DNA from: Tubulanus polymorphus
Taxonomy: Eukaryota > Nemertea > Palaeonemertea > Tubulaniformes > Tubulanidae
DNA: 64,000 bases
NCBI RefSeq assembly: GCF_964204645.1
Contig: NC_134034.1
Location: 6,815,414-6,879,413 of the forward strand
Reading direction: 5' to 3'
A model generated the notes under the pieces. That model ran no database searches, was not told where the DNA came from, and saw nothing but the letters and a program-made list of their open reading frames with translations. Made by a program: the position numbers and the translations under genes. Shown here piece after piece: positions 1-12,335 of the stretch; the first letter of the stretch is position 1; every line of letters begins with the position of its first letter.

Positions 1-18
1 AGAGTCAACAGCTGCCAT
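1..18 (-). CDS. Start of an unidentified gene running off the left edge
   Basis: On the minus strand an ATG at 18-16 in a good context (AAAATGG) opens the six codons M-A-A-V-D-S before the window ends. The same start lies in the right arm at 52456. The only support is conservation between the arms. What the gene encodes cannot be told. Confidence 0.25.
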
Positions 19-578
19 TTTGAAAATTACTGGAGGTGCTGGCACCTGTGGAATGAGGCCAGGACAACAGCACAAACTAACGAAGCGAAACGACGAAATT
101 GAAAAATATTAAGAAATCAACACTTATTCCCATTTTTCTTTTACCAGAATTTATTATTTAAATGTTTATTAAGGAAAACACGAAGATTTGAAATATAGGT
201 TGGAAAACCATCAAAAATAAAAATTGTCGTTTCGTCTTGGAAGTTTTATATAAATCCTTGTAGGTCCCCATGTCTTATCATGCCACATGTGCAATACAGA
301 GAAATGGCGGCCAATGGCGAAATTTGTGGAGAAATTAATTAATTTCTCAAAATAATGTTGATTAATCACTCGAAACATGCATAAAATTGGATTATTTCGA
401 AAGGTACCTGTGTTAGTTTGTGAATTAAGCCATTAATTGTGGACTGAAGTGGATAGAAAGTATATTTTTGAAGTGTTACTTTTTTCAACCTTTTTTTGGC
501 CCTTGTCATCCCTTACGTTGGTATAAGCCCATCCGATTATAAAAAGCTTACCACCAACGATTAGGTAACTAACTAACT
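1..578. repeat. Left arm of a long inverted repeat
   Basis: This stretch matches the reverse complement of about 51885-52470. Shared landmarks, in order, are the ATGGCAGCTGTTGAC start region, the CGAAGCGAAACGACGAAATT stretch, GGAAAACACGAAGATTTGAA, the GCCACATGTGCAATACAG block and the TATAAGCCCATCCGATTATA block near 530. Identity looks about 95% with small indels. Similarity fades just inside 578. The outer end may continue left of the window. It looks like an inverted duplication of a promoter and first exon. Confidence 0.85.
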
Positions 579-1499
579 CCACTCCATACGTGAACGAGGT
601 TGTTTTCGAATCGTTATGATTTCTTATTAATCTTAGTATGAAAAATTAAATCAAGCTGCACTGACGAAGCGTCCGTCACTTAGATTTCATTTATTACATA
701 TTATCCCTACTTCCATACCAACACTGGCAACAGGAACGGATGTCATGGATCGTCAGCTGTCTACGTAAAAACTGCTGGTTTTTGATGGTGGTGGTACGAG
801 AAATGGATGGCTCCGAAAATATTCGATCATGGCATCAATATCGGTAGGCTCCACACAATAAGTAGACTGGTCGCCTGTCCAATTCTGCGCCACCTGCATT
901 CGCAGTCAGAATAGGACAGGTCTAACCAGTCCGCCATCTTCCGCGGAATATACGGATCCAATCAGATTTCAGTATTTCATCACGTGAACAATGTAACATG
1001 GCCGCCTCCAGAGTTTCTCGATTTACGTTCCATGAACCGCTTTAAAGTCGAGTTTTACACCAATGTAGAAAGAAACTCGACCATTATGAGAATGCCGGTT
1101 TGCTAGCGTATCTATTTAACACCCGTATTGCTCGGGTGACTTTTACTACCAACGGGTGGCGCTGTGTGTAAATTTCACATAAATCAACGACTTTCGGCTA
1201 TTAGCGGTACTTAAGACCACTTGAAAACATCATAGTCAATTACGGTAGTAGTGAAAATAAAAAGTTACAGTTCGGTGTACAGCACCATAGCACCCATATA
1301 ATACCACATACATTTTATTCAGACTAAGGACTTAGTTAACACTGATCTTCGTTTCCATTAATTAATGATCTGTTGAATTAATTAGTAATTCAGTCTTTCG
1401 GTGGTTCGAGATAAAATGCCCGCAAAATAAGAACTAACGAACCAGGGCTGACCACAAATTGCCCAACAGCTAAATTTTCCGAAACGACACAATAATGTT
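579..1499. other. No gene seen; contains an inverted-repeat remnant
   Basis: No coding signal or RNA gene is visible. The segment 861-946 (TAGACTGGTCGCCTGTCC through CCGCCATCTTCCGC) resembles the reverse complement of 51528-51602, in the order expected if the inverted repeat once extended inward. Confidence 0.5.
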
Positions 1500-2080
1500 T
1501 AGTATCAAATAACTCGTGGCGTGGACCTTGGTCTATCAACTGACCAATGCATGACCAGTACTGGCTATATAGTAAATTATCTGTTTTGCAAACAATTAAG
1601 TTATTTGGTGTCAAATAACTAGATATAATGTGGACATTAAACTAAAAATTGTTTAACTGACCAATGCTTGACCAGTACTGACCAGTTACCACTAACTAGA
1701 ACCCACCATATGTAATTTATATGTTTAGTAAAGCAATAAAATCGTGTTTGGGCGTCGAGCTACTAGATACGGTGCGGGCTATGATCTAACAACTATTTAA
1801 CTGACCAATATTTTACCAATACTGACCTTAAAGTAATTTGTTTATTCTAGAAGCAACACAGTCGTGTTTGGTGTCAAATAATTAGAAATGGTGTGGGTTT
1901 TCATCTAACAACTATTCAAGTGACCAAATCTTGACCAATACTGACCACATAGCTATATTTATCTGTTTCGGACACAACTTAGTCGTGTCTCGTATCAAAT
2001 AATTTCATTCGGTCTGAACGTAAATATAACAACTCTTTTACCTGTACAAGCTACACCAGTACTGTCTAATTACCGGTTAA
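1500..2080. repeat. Degenerate tandem repeat, about 120-bp period
   Basis: Five diverged units share the landmark ACTGACCAATNNTTGACCA followed by a GTACTGACC-like end. They occur near 1540, 1656, 1799, 1919 and 2040, so the period is about 116-143 bp. Between them the phrase TTTGGTGTCAAATAACTAGA recurs. The reverse complement of 46672-47060 has the same architecture and related words (TTTGGTGTGAAACTAGAAAG), which places the two repeats in inverted orientation. Confidence 0.7.
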
Positions 2081-3365
2081 ATGTTTTTAGAAATAACACG
2101 GGGTATTGCCTGAATCCTTCGTCAGTACTACTCTTATTAAATGTGTCGTTTTAAAAGTCTTGTCCAATTTTTATCGTAGGAAGCGAGCTAACTTTGAAAT
2201 TTCCCACTAAATGCAAAAGATTTTCACATCGGGTTTTGAACGAACAACGTTTCGATTTGTAATTGTAACGTGCGCATTTTAGCCTGTAACGTGCACATTT
2301 CACTAGTGTGAACGTGCGTATCGGTACCATTATGCGAACCTTGTCAAACTTTTGCGTTCAAGACGTTTAAACTGAACACTAAAGGAGATATTATAGCATA
2401 TCATATCATATATCATATCATATCATATATATTGATCCGCAGCAAGATTCCGTAGTAACTAAAAAATGTTTGTAATGATGGTTTTTGTTTACGTTGGTGG
2501 TTTCTTTATGGGTATCAGACAGCAAACGATGTGTGCAAGTTGTTGTTTGATGCTTTGATCTACCAGCGCTGACAATAAATCAGCCAGGGGTAAAAATAAT
2601 TCTTCCTCGGTTCTTGTGCTGCGATATCTGGCAAACATTCAGAATTATTTTTAAAACTTAAGGATAGACGGAACTGTAATTGGTTGGGTCGGAACGATGA
2701 GGTGCTTTGATAGTGTGGTTTGTGCAGGGATCTCGCTGTTACTTCTTGATACTCCCGACTACTTTCTATAAAAGGAAGAACCGGAAGTATAGGAAGACAT
2801 GGTTGTTTTGCTTTATCCTGTATTATTATAGAGTTAGTTAAATTATAAATGAAAATTGGTATAATAAGTATAGAATGATTTTAGATTTGATAATCAATTA
2901 CATTGTATTTCTGAATCAAAAGTTTACTATTGTTAATTGGAAAAAGAAACGATGAGTTTGTTCCATAATCTGGGTGAAAACTAAGTTTTGAAAATATATC
3001 TAAATTAAGTATCCTGGATGTTAATTAAGGACAAGACCTTTATAATCGCTTAAGTTTTATGGAAGTTTAATTGTGGCAAATATCAATACTAGCTCTCTAA
3101 GGTTTCTGTTGGTGTACATGTCTGTTGGTAACTCGTAGAGAATAGCTGCTCTCTCAACGATGATGAGTAGGGAGTGAGTAAATCAAAGCGCGTTATGACA
3201 GGAGGGTTGGAAAGAAAAGTTACTTTGGCAAATCAGTTTCTCAAATAATTTTAGATTAGCAAATCATTAAGGCTAATTCTACATGTCCAAAACCGTCATG
3301 ACAGCTAGGTTGCTGCTCCTTGCCAAAAGTCGAACGGGAGAGTCGGCATTCTAGGAATGTCGATC
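2081..3365. other. No gene seen
   Basis: AT-rich DNA with no supported coding region. It includes the microsatellite at 2396-2432. A TATA-like CTATAAAAGGA near 2768 resembles the one near 3372, but no pair of direct repeats confirms an LTR element. Confidence 0.4.
2396..2432. repeat. CATAT microsatellite
   Basis: A short run of CATAT/ATCAT units directly visible in the sequence. Confidence 0.85.
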
Positions 3366-3555
3366 TTTTCTATAAAAAGAGGCCCGCAGTCTTGAGAAAG
3401 CAGACTTACCAGGGACGCTCGTATAGATACTTGAGGTTTGGGTGGAAATACCAGAATTAAGACGGGTTACCAACAGTAGTGTACAATAGGAATTTGGAGT
3501 TAGGAATTGGACTGTGTACTATCTGGAGTTATTACTATCATCAAGGTAAATAAAA
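3366..3555 (+). promoter_or_regulatory. Promoter-like segment, possibly a solo LTR
   Basis: TTTCTATAAAAAGAGG near 3366-3381 is a good TATA box. It is followed about 170 bp later by AATAAA (near 3549) and an ATT microsatellite. A TATA box and a polyadenylation signal this close together are typical of a retrotransposon LTR. I found no second copy, terminal TG/CA pair or primer-binding site, so this stays tentative. Confidence 0.22.
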
Positions 3556-3599
3556 TCTATATTATTATTATTATATTCAATCAGAATTTCGGCATTTTA

Positions 3600-5601
3600 G
3601 TTTGATTATTTGGGTTTGTGCACGGACACGTTCTCTCGCCAGGGACCGATCTTTACGTTTTTATATTCAACGATTAAGGAGAGGATTGTGACCGGTGTAT
3701 CAATATGAATAATGAATAGATGGAAGATAATGTAGTAGTTTTGAATGTTTCGTAACTGCTGTCCACTGACTGCAGATCATCAAAGTTAATCGCCTCATAT
3801 GAAATATATATTCGTTATAAGGGATGTAGTAGTTCAGTGAGAATTCAAACTTATGGGTAATTTTAAGTGATCACAACGCTGACCAATAGAGAAAGCTGTA
3901 TCACAACAAAAGTGCGACTTACGTATCTTATTGAAACATAGTAAAATACCGGAGAGTAAATGGGAGAACCCTGAATTCGAAACAATTCCACACTCAGATC
4001 GTTTACTTTGAAAACACAATTTGCAATTTGTGGACATCCATTATTTCTGCACCAAAAGCATGAAGTATATTATCTTTGCTCGTAAAAATTTGAAATTTTG
4101 AGGAAGATTTTTGGCCTCGTTAACCTGTGAACACGTCCTTCATATATTTTCTAAGACCGATCTTGATATAATGCTGAGAGTTTAGAGAAAATTATGGTAG
4201 GATGTAAACTTAGGCCGCTTCGTATCCGTGGAAGGTTGCTAATTATTGATCTTATACACAATAATCATAAGTACGTAACACGAGACTCCATAGAATATCG
4301 TTTTTCAATCATACGTACACAAATTATTGCGATATAAAGATAAATAGTACTTTAATATACTTTTTACTTCTTATACTGAATATTTCTTTAGTAGTATTAA
4401 TAAAGAGTGGATCAGCAGGCTACCTGAGCCCATTCCACGATTTGAGGTCAGTTGCCAAAAGTTAGTAAGTTTACATACCAGTGGATAGTTAACATTTAAA
4501 ATGACAATTAAAACTTCATTGCTAAAAATAACTTTGTATTCGTAGAATAGTCACACTCAAATGCGGAGAATTGATAATACCATAATACGATACGAAAATT
4601 CATGGTGTACAAATTCAAAAAGATGATCTCTAGTGAACGATCGAACGTTGTGTCGTTATTTTCTAATGATAAAACTTGGTTTGAGATTTGAAATGTGTAC
4701 ATATTGGATCTTTTTCATATTAACAGTGTATTTGGTCATGTATGATATTGTATAATGGTTAATTTAAACTAACTGGTTTTAGAGTTGTATCCCTAAATCC
4801 TGTAATAGAGGATGCAATCTTTTTGCGGCAAACAGTACAAATAGCTAGAAAAAGCAACGATAGTGCATTGGTAAACTTAACGCAAGCGTACATTCGTTGT
4901 TTAGGTTTTTCGTTGGGAAAATTAATGTTTAATCATTATTGAAATATCCGAGGCGAGCTTTTCCAGGAATTTACAAAGTTGAGCTTTACACAAGGAATTT
5001 TTTTGTAGTCCGATATCCGTGATTACCTCTGGCTTGGAGAGATACAATCTAAAACCAACCGTCGAGTCAAATATTTTACCACAATTTTCTATGATTAGTA
5101 AAAAGATTAAGTAATAGACATAGGCATGCAAACAGCAATATCTGAAGTCCACTCCATTTCAAACTCATTCATCTTTACACAAACTCCAACTTGTTGAACA
5201 GTTCAAAATCGCGTGGCTTGAATTATTACGATAACTAAAATCAGGGACCACGATACTTGCTCATCTACACTGGCTTCCAATTTAACAAAGGATTGAATTT
5301 GAGTGTTTGATGTTGTAACAATAGGCCTACCATACTGAATTACGGATTCACTTTCTACTTTTTGATTGAACATTTATATCACATATTGGGTCATTTCATT
5401 TTTACCGGTATAGGCCTAATTGGAAGAACCTATCCGTATATCATGTTTAATTTTATATAATCTGACTTTTGAGATGTCATTCAATCAATGCATTCATATG
5501 CGGTCGTCGCTTTCAAAAGCCACCACGGACTGACTACTTAGCGATACCTTGGCGGACGATCCCACACGTTTCTTGCTCCAGCCCTAGAATGCTCAATTAT
5601 A
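3600..5601. other. No gene seen
   Basis: AT-rich sequence with only short, unconvincing reading frames on both strands. No repeat, RNA gene or domain was recognised. Confidence 0.4.
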
Positions 5602-6771
5602 AGGCGCTTTTACGAAATTGAATCTGATTCGGTTTAGCTAAATCCGATTCGATGTTGGAAAACGTAAGGATTAGTAAATCGAATCGTTTTTCGTAAATGA
5701 GTCGAATCAATTTATCAATCTAAAGGTCGCGATTCGAAAGAAAATGGGCGTCAATGGTGACCGAATTATTGATAGATGATGGTCTGCAATAGATGTCTTT
5801 AGCCCACGGTCGAAGACAGGGGCGGATCCAGACCGTATTAGCCGTATTGCCCAATACGGTCTAGAATTTTTAAGTGCCCTTCGAAATTTCACCGGCAATA
5901 TTTTTGACGGCATTATTTCAGCAACCGCTAATTCCGTGTCCGTAATCCGGGCATAATTATAAAATTAATCGGTATATACTGCTGCCGAGAAAGTGAGGAG
6001 AGATAATCATATTTGTAAAGCCTTTAATCATGATAAATTAAAAAGGGCACTTTCCTTTTGCAAGGGGCACTCATGCTTTAGATGAGGGCACCTTGTCCTT
6101 GCCTTTTCAGGGAGGGCTAAAGGGGCACTCGTACTTTAGAAGAGGGCACTATACGCGGAAAATGTTGAAGAAAAGGGCACTTTTTGGCCTAATTTTTAAA
6201 ATTTTAGGGGCACTTTTGGTTTGGAAGATGGCACACGACATAAGGATAAATGTGAAGACGAGGCAATTTTTGCCGATTGTTAACAATGAAGGGGCACTTA
6301 GCCGTATTCTGTATAAATTGTTAAGGGGCACTTTTAAAGATTATAGGGGCACTAGGCGAAGTTGGCGACAACCATTCTTTCATGGGTTCGCCAGCTTCAT
6401 TTTTTATCCGCATCCGTTGAAATATTGTCTCGAATTCGTTTCCCAGACCCCCTCTGAGGACTTCGCGCCTTCGGCGATCGCATTGACCTGGATACTGGGT
6501 GTGCCCTAAGATCAGAAAGGTGCCCTTAAATTTCCTTCCAATACTGTCTACCCATCCCCCTGGATCCGCCCCTGGAAGAGGACGCCATGTTGGATTTCAC
6601 TGACTAAATCGCCACTAACTTGCTCGCCGAGCAAGTAAGTCGATTTAATAAATCAATTTACTAAACCGCATCCATAAACGAGTTGATTTACCAAATCGGA
6701 TTCACTAAACCGCGTGCCGTAAACGTGAAACTTAAATCGATTTACAAAGATTCAGTTTCGTAAAAGCGCCT
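5602..6771. mobile_element. DNA transposon with inverted ends, carrying a nested insertion
   Basis: The left end AGGCGCTTTTACGAAATTGA is matched inverted at the right end (ACTTAAATCG...TTTCGTAAAAGCGCCT). Subterminal AATCGATTT/AAATCGATT-type words recur inside both ends. The trinucleotide ATA flanks both ends (5599-5601 and 6772-6774), a possible 3-bp target duplication of the size made by PIF/Harbinger-type elements. No transposase is seen, so it is non-autonomous. A second element occupies 5817-6574. Confidence 0.7.
5817..6574. mobile_element. Nested non-autonomous DNA transposon, hAT-like ends
   Basis: The ends are the exact inverted pair CAGGGGCGGATCCAG (5817-5831) and CTGGATCCGCCCCTG (6560-6574). 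The flanking GAAGA on each side (5812-5816 and 6575-6579) is a 5-bp target duplication. CAGGGG-type ends are typical of the hAT superfamily, although most hATs make 8-bp duplications. The interior carries about ten copies of GGGGCACT or GGGCACT. A 138-codon frame here has no recognisable domain and I do not call it a gene. Confidence 0.75.
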
Positions 6772-6780
6772 ATAGTCGTC

Positions 6781-6849
6781 ATGAACACCCGATTTGAATT
6801 CAAATTCAAAAGACTCCTAAAAACGCACCTGTTTACTCGATTACTGTAA
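6781..6849 (+). pseudogene. C-terminal scrap of a non-LTR retrotransposon polyprotein
   Basis: The 22 codons to the TAA at 6847-6849 end in FKFKRLLKTHLFTRLL. This has the form FkxxLKTHLF, a common C-terminus of ORF2 proteins of CR1/Jockey-like retrotransposons. The match is short and rests on memory of the family, so confidence is limited. It starts only nine bases after the transposon end at 6771. Confidence 0.35.
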
Positions 6850-7056
6850 AGATTACTTTGAGCATTTATATGCAAGAATCAGTGAAATTGGCGCTTTATC
6901 AGTTGTATTCATCATTCAAACCATTATTCTCCTTATCCTATGAATTTGGAGACCCATCCTTGCATGAGAATGAATATAATGTTATTTCAATTAAAGATGA
7001 CACATGGCCTCATATCATTACGTTATGTTTTTTAACGAGTGGGCGAGATTATATTT

Positions 7057-7363
7057 AGGGTTTTCTGTTGCTTCACAGAAAACCCTATTGAAATTCGCGT
7101 GATTATTATTAGGGTTTTCTGTTATTTCACAGAAAACCCTATTGATATCCGCGTGATTATTATTAGGGTTTTCTGTTATTTCACAGAAAACCCTATTGAT
7201 ATCCGCGTGATTATTAGGGTTTTTCTGTTATTTCACAGAAAACCCTATTGATATCCGCGTGATTATTAGGGTTTTCTGTTATTTCACAGAAAACCCTATT
7301 GATATCCGCGTGATTATTAGGGTTTTCTGTTATTTCACAGAAAACCCTATTGATATCCGCGTG
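7057..7363. repeat. Six tandem copies of a 12-bp-stem hairpin module
   Basis: Units start at 7057, 7111, 7165, 7215, 7268 and 7319 (period 50-54 bp). Each contains AGGGTTTTCTGT, a six-base loop and ACAGAAAACCCT, followed by ATTGATATCCGCGTGATTATT. The stem is perfect in every copy. Two copies of the same module lie at 22369-22470, at the equivalent site just before module M. The other complete M copies have none. Confidence 0.9.
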
Positions 7364-8111
7364 ATACTTATTATTATTATTTTCTTCCACACTATTTTTA
7401 CCAAAAGAACATAGGCTTTGTTACCTTACCGCTGTTTCATATACAATCCATATAATATCGTTCAGCTCACTGAGATCTACAAATAGCCCGCGTGTTTTTT
7501 CACGAATCATCGTTACAAAAGCGCTGTCGGGCCGTAAACATCGAAAGGACCAAGTACATTGAGAGAAAATTTTCAATTTATCCAAACCAGTATAAATTCT
7601 CCTCCCTTATGCAGACAAAAAACATCAGAACACTTTATAATTTATGTATCTTTATAAGTAAAATTGCTAAAATATTTGTGTAAACACGGCATTCGCTGCT
7701 ATGTTATTTTGTATAATGTTCTATTTTTCACTCATATTGTCTAATTTGTAGACCTTGAGTTTGTCAAATAAACTGTAAACTGTAAACTGTAAACTGAAAA
7801 TTTAGCCCCATTCAATGGGGCGACATGTTTTTCGAGTCGTCATCCCGAAATCAACCCGCAGGCCGACTGTCACTTCGATTATCAATTCAAGTATAAATGA
7901 ACTAATTTATTGCCGCAGACTTCACATTCAGTCGCGGTCTTCAAACAGTGATTTTAACAATAGCCCATTTTCCTCATCAAATCATATTACCGATACACTG
8001 GAAATTTACTACTTTAGATTTTAAAAGCACTGTCGAGCCGTAAACATCGACGAATCGCGGTGTGTTACTACATCGTCGTTCCGGGGATCAGCTGCGAGTT
8101 TCTCGTCATCA
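7364..8111. repeat. Module M, left-edge copy (truncated)
   Basis: It runs from TTATTATTATTTTCTTCCAC to the TACATCGTCGTTCCGGGGAT region, then loses similarity to the other M copies near 8112. It contains the 17-base palindrome GCCCCATTCAATGGGGC and two copies of an AAAGCRCTGTCGRGCCGTAA phrase. A 250-bp retrotransposon tail is inserted at 7547-7796. No gene is recognised. Confidence 0.8.
7547..7796 (+). mobile_element. 5'-truncated non-LTR retrotransposon tail
   Basis: This segment interrupts module M between CATCGAAA and AAAATTTAG, which are contiguous in the other M copies. GAAA on both sides may be the target duplication. It carries the last codons of a reading frame rich in K, F, Y and N (KFSSLMQTKNIRTLYNLCIF, stop at 7681-7683), then a 3' untranslated part with AATAAA near 7767, and ends in three to four copies of TGTAAAC. 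A short tandem repeat tail is typical of CR1/L2/RTE-like elements. Confidence 0.65.
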
Positions 8112-8427
8112 TGAACCTACGTGAAGTGAGCCTGTTACTCCAGCCTCGTATTTAGATATAGTGTGTATACACTGTACAGCTGCCTGTAGATACTGGTTGA
8201 CATGAAATGTATAACTTAGCATGACGGAGCGATGATAACTAACGTTAACGTTAGTATATAGCATCGGATACTGATACTCAAATTTCTCTGAAACAAAAAC
8301 TCCAGGTTTCGTAAAAACTGAGTATATTACTGAGTAGGCTCGATTGTTCAAGTAGATATATAAAGTAAATGTCTGTGCATCGATTTGTTCAGGTATTATT
8401 TCAACTCACGATTGCATCATTCCGCGA
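8112..8427. other. Single-copy spacer before the first 31-mer array
   Basis: This stretch is not shared with the other composite units. No gene or RNA was recognised. It contains the self-complementary run ACTAACGTTAACGTTAGT near 8238. Confidence 0.4.
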
Positions 8428-10918
8428 CAATTCAATATTTTGGTTTTGTCACTCGCGACAATTCATTATTTTGGTTTTATCGCCCGCGACAATTCAATAT
8501 TTTGGTTTTATCGCCCGCGATAATTCATTATTTTGGTTTTATCGCCCGCGACAATTCAATATTTCGTTTTTATCGCCCGCGACAATTCATTATTTTGGTT
8601 TTGTCGCCCCAGACCATTCATTATTTTGGTTTTATCGCCCGCGTCAATCCATTATTTTGGTTTTGTCGCCCGCGACAATTCATTATTTTGATTTTGTCGC
8701 CCGCGACGATTCAATATCTTGTTTTTGTCGCCCGAGACAATTCATTAGTTTGGTTTTATCGCCCGCGACAATTCATTAGTTTGGTTTTGTCGCCCGCGAC
8801 AATTCATTAGTTTGGTTTTGTCGCCCGCGACAATTCATTATTTTGGTTTTATCGCCCGCGACAATTCAATATTTTGGTTTTATCGCCCGCGATAATTCAT
8901 TATTTTGGTTTTATCGCCCGCGACAATTCAATATTTCGTTTTTATCGCCCGCGACAATTCATTATTTTGGTTTTGTCGCCCCAGACCATTCATTATTTTG
9001 GTTTTATCGCCCGCGTCAATCCATTATTTTGGTTTTGTCGCCCGCGACAATTCATTATTTTGATTTTGTCGCCCGCGACGATTCAATATCTTGTTTTTGT
9101 CGCCCGAGACAATTCATTAGTTTGGTTTTATCGCCCGCGACAATTCATTAGTTTGGTTTTGTCGCCCGCGACAATTCATTAGTTTGGTTTTGTCGCCCGC
9201 GACAATTCAATATTTTGGTTTTGTCGCCCGCGAAAATTCAATATTTTGGTTTTATCGCCCGCGACAATTCATTACTTAGGTTTTATCGCCACCGACAATT
9301 CATTATTTTGGTTTTGTCGCCCGCGACAATTCATTATTTTGGTTTTATATTTTGTTTTTGTCGCCCGCGACAATTTTCTTTTTTGGTTTTATCGCCTGCG
9401 ACAATTCAATATTTTTGTTTTATCGCCCGCGATTATTCATTAATTTGATTTTGTCGCCTGAGACAATTCATTATTTTGGTTTTATCGCCCGCGACAATTC
9501 ATTATTACGGTTTTATCGCCCGCGACAATTCATTATTTTGGTTTTGTCGCCCGCGACAATTAACCATTTTGGTTTTGTCGCCCGCGATAATTCACCATTT
9601 TGGTTTTGTCGCCCGCGAAAATTCAATATTTTGGTTTTATCGCCCGCGACAATTCATTACTTAGGTTTTATCGCCACCGACAATTCATTATTTTGGTTTT
9701 GTCGCCCGCGACAATTCATTATTTTGGTTTTATATTTTGTTTTTGTCGCCCGCGACAATTTTCTTTTTTGGTTTTATCGCCTGCGACAATTCAATATTTT
9801 TGTTTTATCGCCCGCGATTATTCATTAATTTGATTTTGTCGCCTGAGACAATTCATTATTTTGGTTTTATCGCCCGCGACAATTCATTATTACGGTTTTA
9901 TCGCCCGCGACAATTCATTATTTTGGTTTTGTCGCCCGCGACAATTAACCATTTTGGTTTTGTCGCCCGCGATAATTCACCATTTTGGTTTTGTCGCCAG
10001 CGACAATTCATTATTTTGGTTTTATCGCCTGCGACTATTCAATATTTTGTTTTTATCGCCCGCGACAATTCATTATTTTGGTTTTGTCGCCCGAGAACAT
10101 TCATTATTTTGGTTTTATCGCCTGCGTCAATTCATTATTTTGGTTTTGTCGCCCACGACAACTCATTATTTTGATTTTGTCGCCCGCGACGATTCAATAT
10201 CTTGTTTTTGTCGCCCGAGACAATTCATTATTTTGGTTTTATCGCCCGCGACAATTCATTATTTTGGTTTTATCGCCCGCGTCAATTCATTATTTTGGTT
10301 TTGTCGCCCGCGACAATTCATTATTTTGATTTTGTCGCCCGCGACGATTCAATATCTTGTTTTTGTCGCCCGAGACAATTCATTATTTTGGTTTTATCGC
10401 CCGCGACAATTCATTAGTTTGGTTTTATCGCCCGCGACAATTCATTATTTTGGTTTTGTCGCCCGAGACAATTCATAATTTTGGTTTAATCGCCCGCGAC
10501 AATTCAATATTTTGGTTTTATCGCCTGCGACAATTCATTATTTTGGTTTTATTGCCCGCGACAATTCAATATTTTGGTTTTATCGCCCGCGACAATTCAT
10601 TATTTTGGTTTTATATTTTGTTTTTATCGCCCGCGCCAATTTTTTTTTGGTTTTGTCGCCCGCGACAATTCAATATTTTGGTTTTGTCGCCCGCGACAAT
10701 TCATTATTTTGGTTTTATCGCCCGCAACAATTCAATATTTTGTTTTTATCGCCTGCGACGATTCAATATTTTGTTTTTGTCGCCCGAGACAATTCATGAT
10801 TTTGGTTTTATTGCCCGCGACAATTCAATATTTTTGTTTTATCGCCCGCGACAATTCATTAGTTTGGTTTTGTCGCCCGCGACAATTCAATATTTTGGTT
10901 TTGTCGCCCGCGACAATT
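8428..10918 (+). repeat. 31-bp satellite array 1 (about 80 monomers)
   Basis: Head-to-tail monomers of 31 bp. The core is TTRTCGCCCGCGACAATTCA and the rest an AT-rich ATTATTTTGGTTT stretch. The core folds as TTGTCGC-CC-GCGACAA. Higher-order copies are visible: a 12-monomer block (372 bp) at 8461 recurs at 8833, and a 385-bp block (twelve monomers plus a 13-bp insert in TTTTATATTTTGTTTTTGTC) at 9215 recurs at 9600. The monomer has no stop codon in any forward frame, which explains the long open frames. Confidence 0.97.
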
Positions 10919-10924
10919 ATTTTT

Positions 10925-12335
10925 CAGTCCACTTGGGACTTAAGTTCCAGCGGGCTATTGCGTTCACTTTTCTTCCGTCCGTCCGTCCATAGACGGAATC
11001 CAGTTATTTTGGGAAGTTTTGAAGACGCTTCAAGGTAATGTCTTGATATTTGGTTTATACATGTATCTACCCTAGACACATCGTCAGCCCAAAAACTAGC
11101 CCTGTCAGATTCAAGATGGCCGACTGGCAGCCATTGTTGTTTGCCAAAATCAGCACTTTTTAAACATTTTCGAAGTTTTCGTGGAAAATTTTGAAGACGC
11201 TTTGATCAATTACCTTGATGTTTCGTTTATATTTGAATCTACCAAAGGCCCATCAGCATAAGAAAATTGGGTCGATCTGACTCAAGATGGCCGTCCTATG
11301 ACCTTTTTAGTGCCCAAAAATGTCAATTTTGGCCAGAATTCTAGGTCACGTAGCTTCCTACTGGTTTGCCATTTCTCATTGCAATTGCTGATGGGCATTC
11401 TTTAGAGAGGGATGTTTTATTCCTGGGAAAGGTATCTTTGATCAGCCAATTATGACGCAATTGGCGGCCATCTTGGTGTCATCAGTACTCATTCGTAGGT
11501 GGGAAAAAGTTTTTCCACATTAAATTGATACCTTAGCATATTGTGTTACTATATTCAATTGGAAAGTTGTAGCCCATAACGTGTTCTATGATTTTGGTGA
11601 GTTTCAAGGTCATTGGTTTTAGTATGTGGCCATCAGGGGGCGTTGAATAATACAATAACTTAGTATTGCTATATTATATTTGTACCAAGGCATATTTTGT
11701 TACCATGATCAATTGCGAAGTTGTAGTTCATGACATCGTCTATGATTGTGGTGAGTTTTTAAGGACAATAAATATTCCATATAGTCACCAGGGGGCGTTG
11801 AATAGTAGAAAAGCTGAGTTTTTCCTTATTAGATTGGTACCTAGGCATAGTTTGTTACCATGATCCATTGCAAAGTTGTAGATCATGACATCGTCTATGA
11901 TTGTGGTGAGTTTTTAAGGACATTAGTTATTCCATATAGCCACCAGGGGGCGTTGAATAGTAGAATGGCTTAGTATTTCCTTATTAGATTGGTACCTAGG
12001 CATATTTTGGTACTATGATCAATTGCAAAGTTGTATTTCATGACAATTACTACAATTGTGGTGAGTTTTAAGGTCATTGGGTTTTGCATATGGTCACCAG
12101 GGGCGTTGAATAGTAGAATAACTTAGTATTTCCTTATTAAATTGGTAACGAGGCATATTTTGTTATCACAATCAATCACAAAATCATAGCTGCTCACATG
12201 TTCTATGATTGTGGTGGGTTTCAAGGTCATTGGTTTTTGTGTATGGTCACTAGAGGGCGTTGCGTATTGAAATTGTTAGATTGTTGAGCATTTGAAACCA
12301 CTTCCCAAGTGAGCATGGTGTCCCTGGACCCTTAG
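10925..12335 (+). mobile_element. Element E, full-length copy 1
   Basis: It starts at CAGTCCACTTGGGACTTA, whose first 30 bases form a hairpin with TCCCAGCGGGCTA, passes through a GTCCGTCC run, and ends at CATGGTGTCCCTGGACCC just before TTAG. The second half is a tandem repeat of about 146-157 bp. Each unit has the words AAAGTTGTAGTTCATGACAT, TATGATTGTGGTGAGTTT and a CTCF-like CACCAGGGGGCG (11630, 11785, 11941, 12095 shortened by one G, and 12248 as CACTAGAGGGCG). No coding capacity is seen. The copy alone at 58159-59399 shows the same ends, so E behaves as a dispersed element of unknown class. Confidence 0.85.

Noticed and set aside
2700-3640. Complete LTR retrotransposon
   Set aside because: Two TATA-like boxes and an AATAAA are present, but there is no matching LTR pair, primer-binding site or gag-pol frame.
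6093-6509. 138-codon frame
   Set aside because: It falls inside the non-autonomous element at 5817 and is made of its GGGGCACT words; no transposase or other domain is seen.
7815-8024. 69-codon frame repeated in every module M
   Set aside because: It recurs only because M is copied; it shows no domain, and the copies drift without favouring silent changes by eye.
8428-10918. CRISPR array
   Set aside because: Repeats are contiguous 31-mers without unique spacers, there are no cas genes, and the DNA is eukaryotic.
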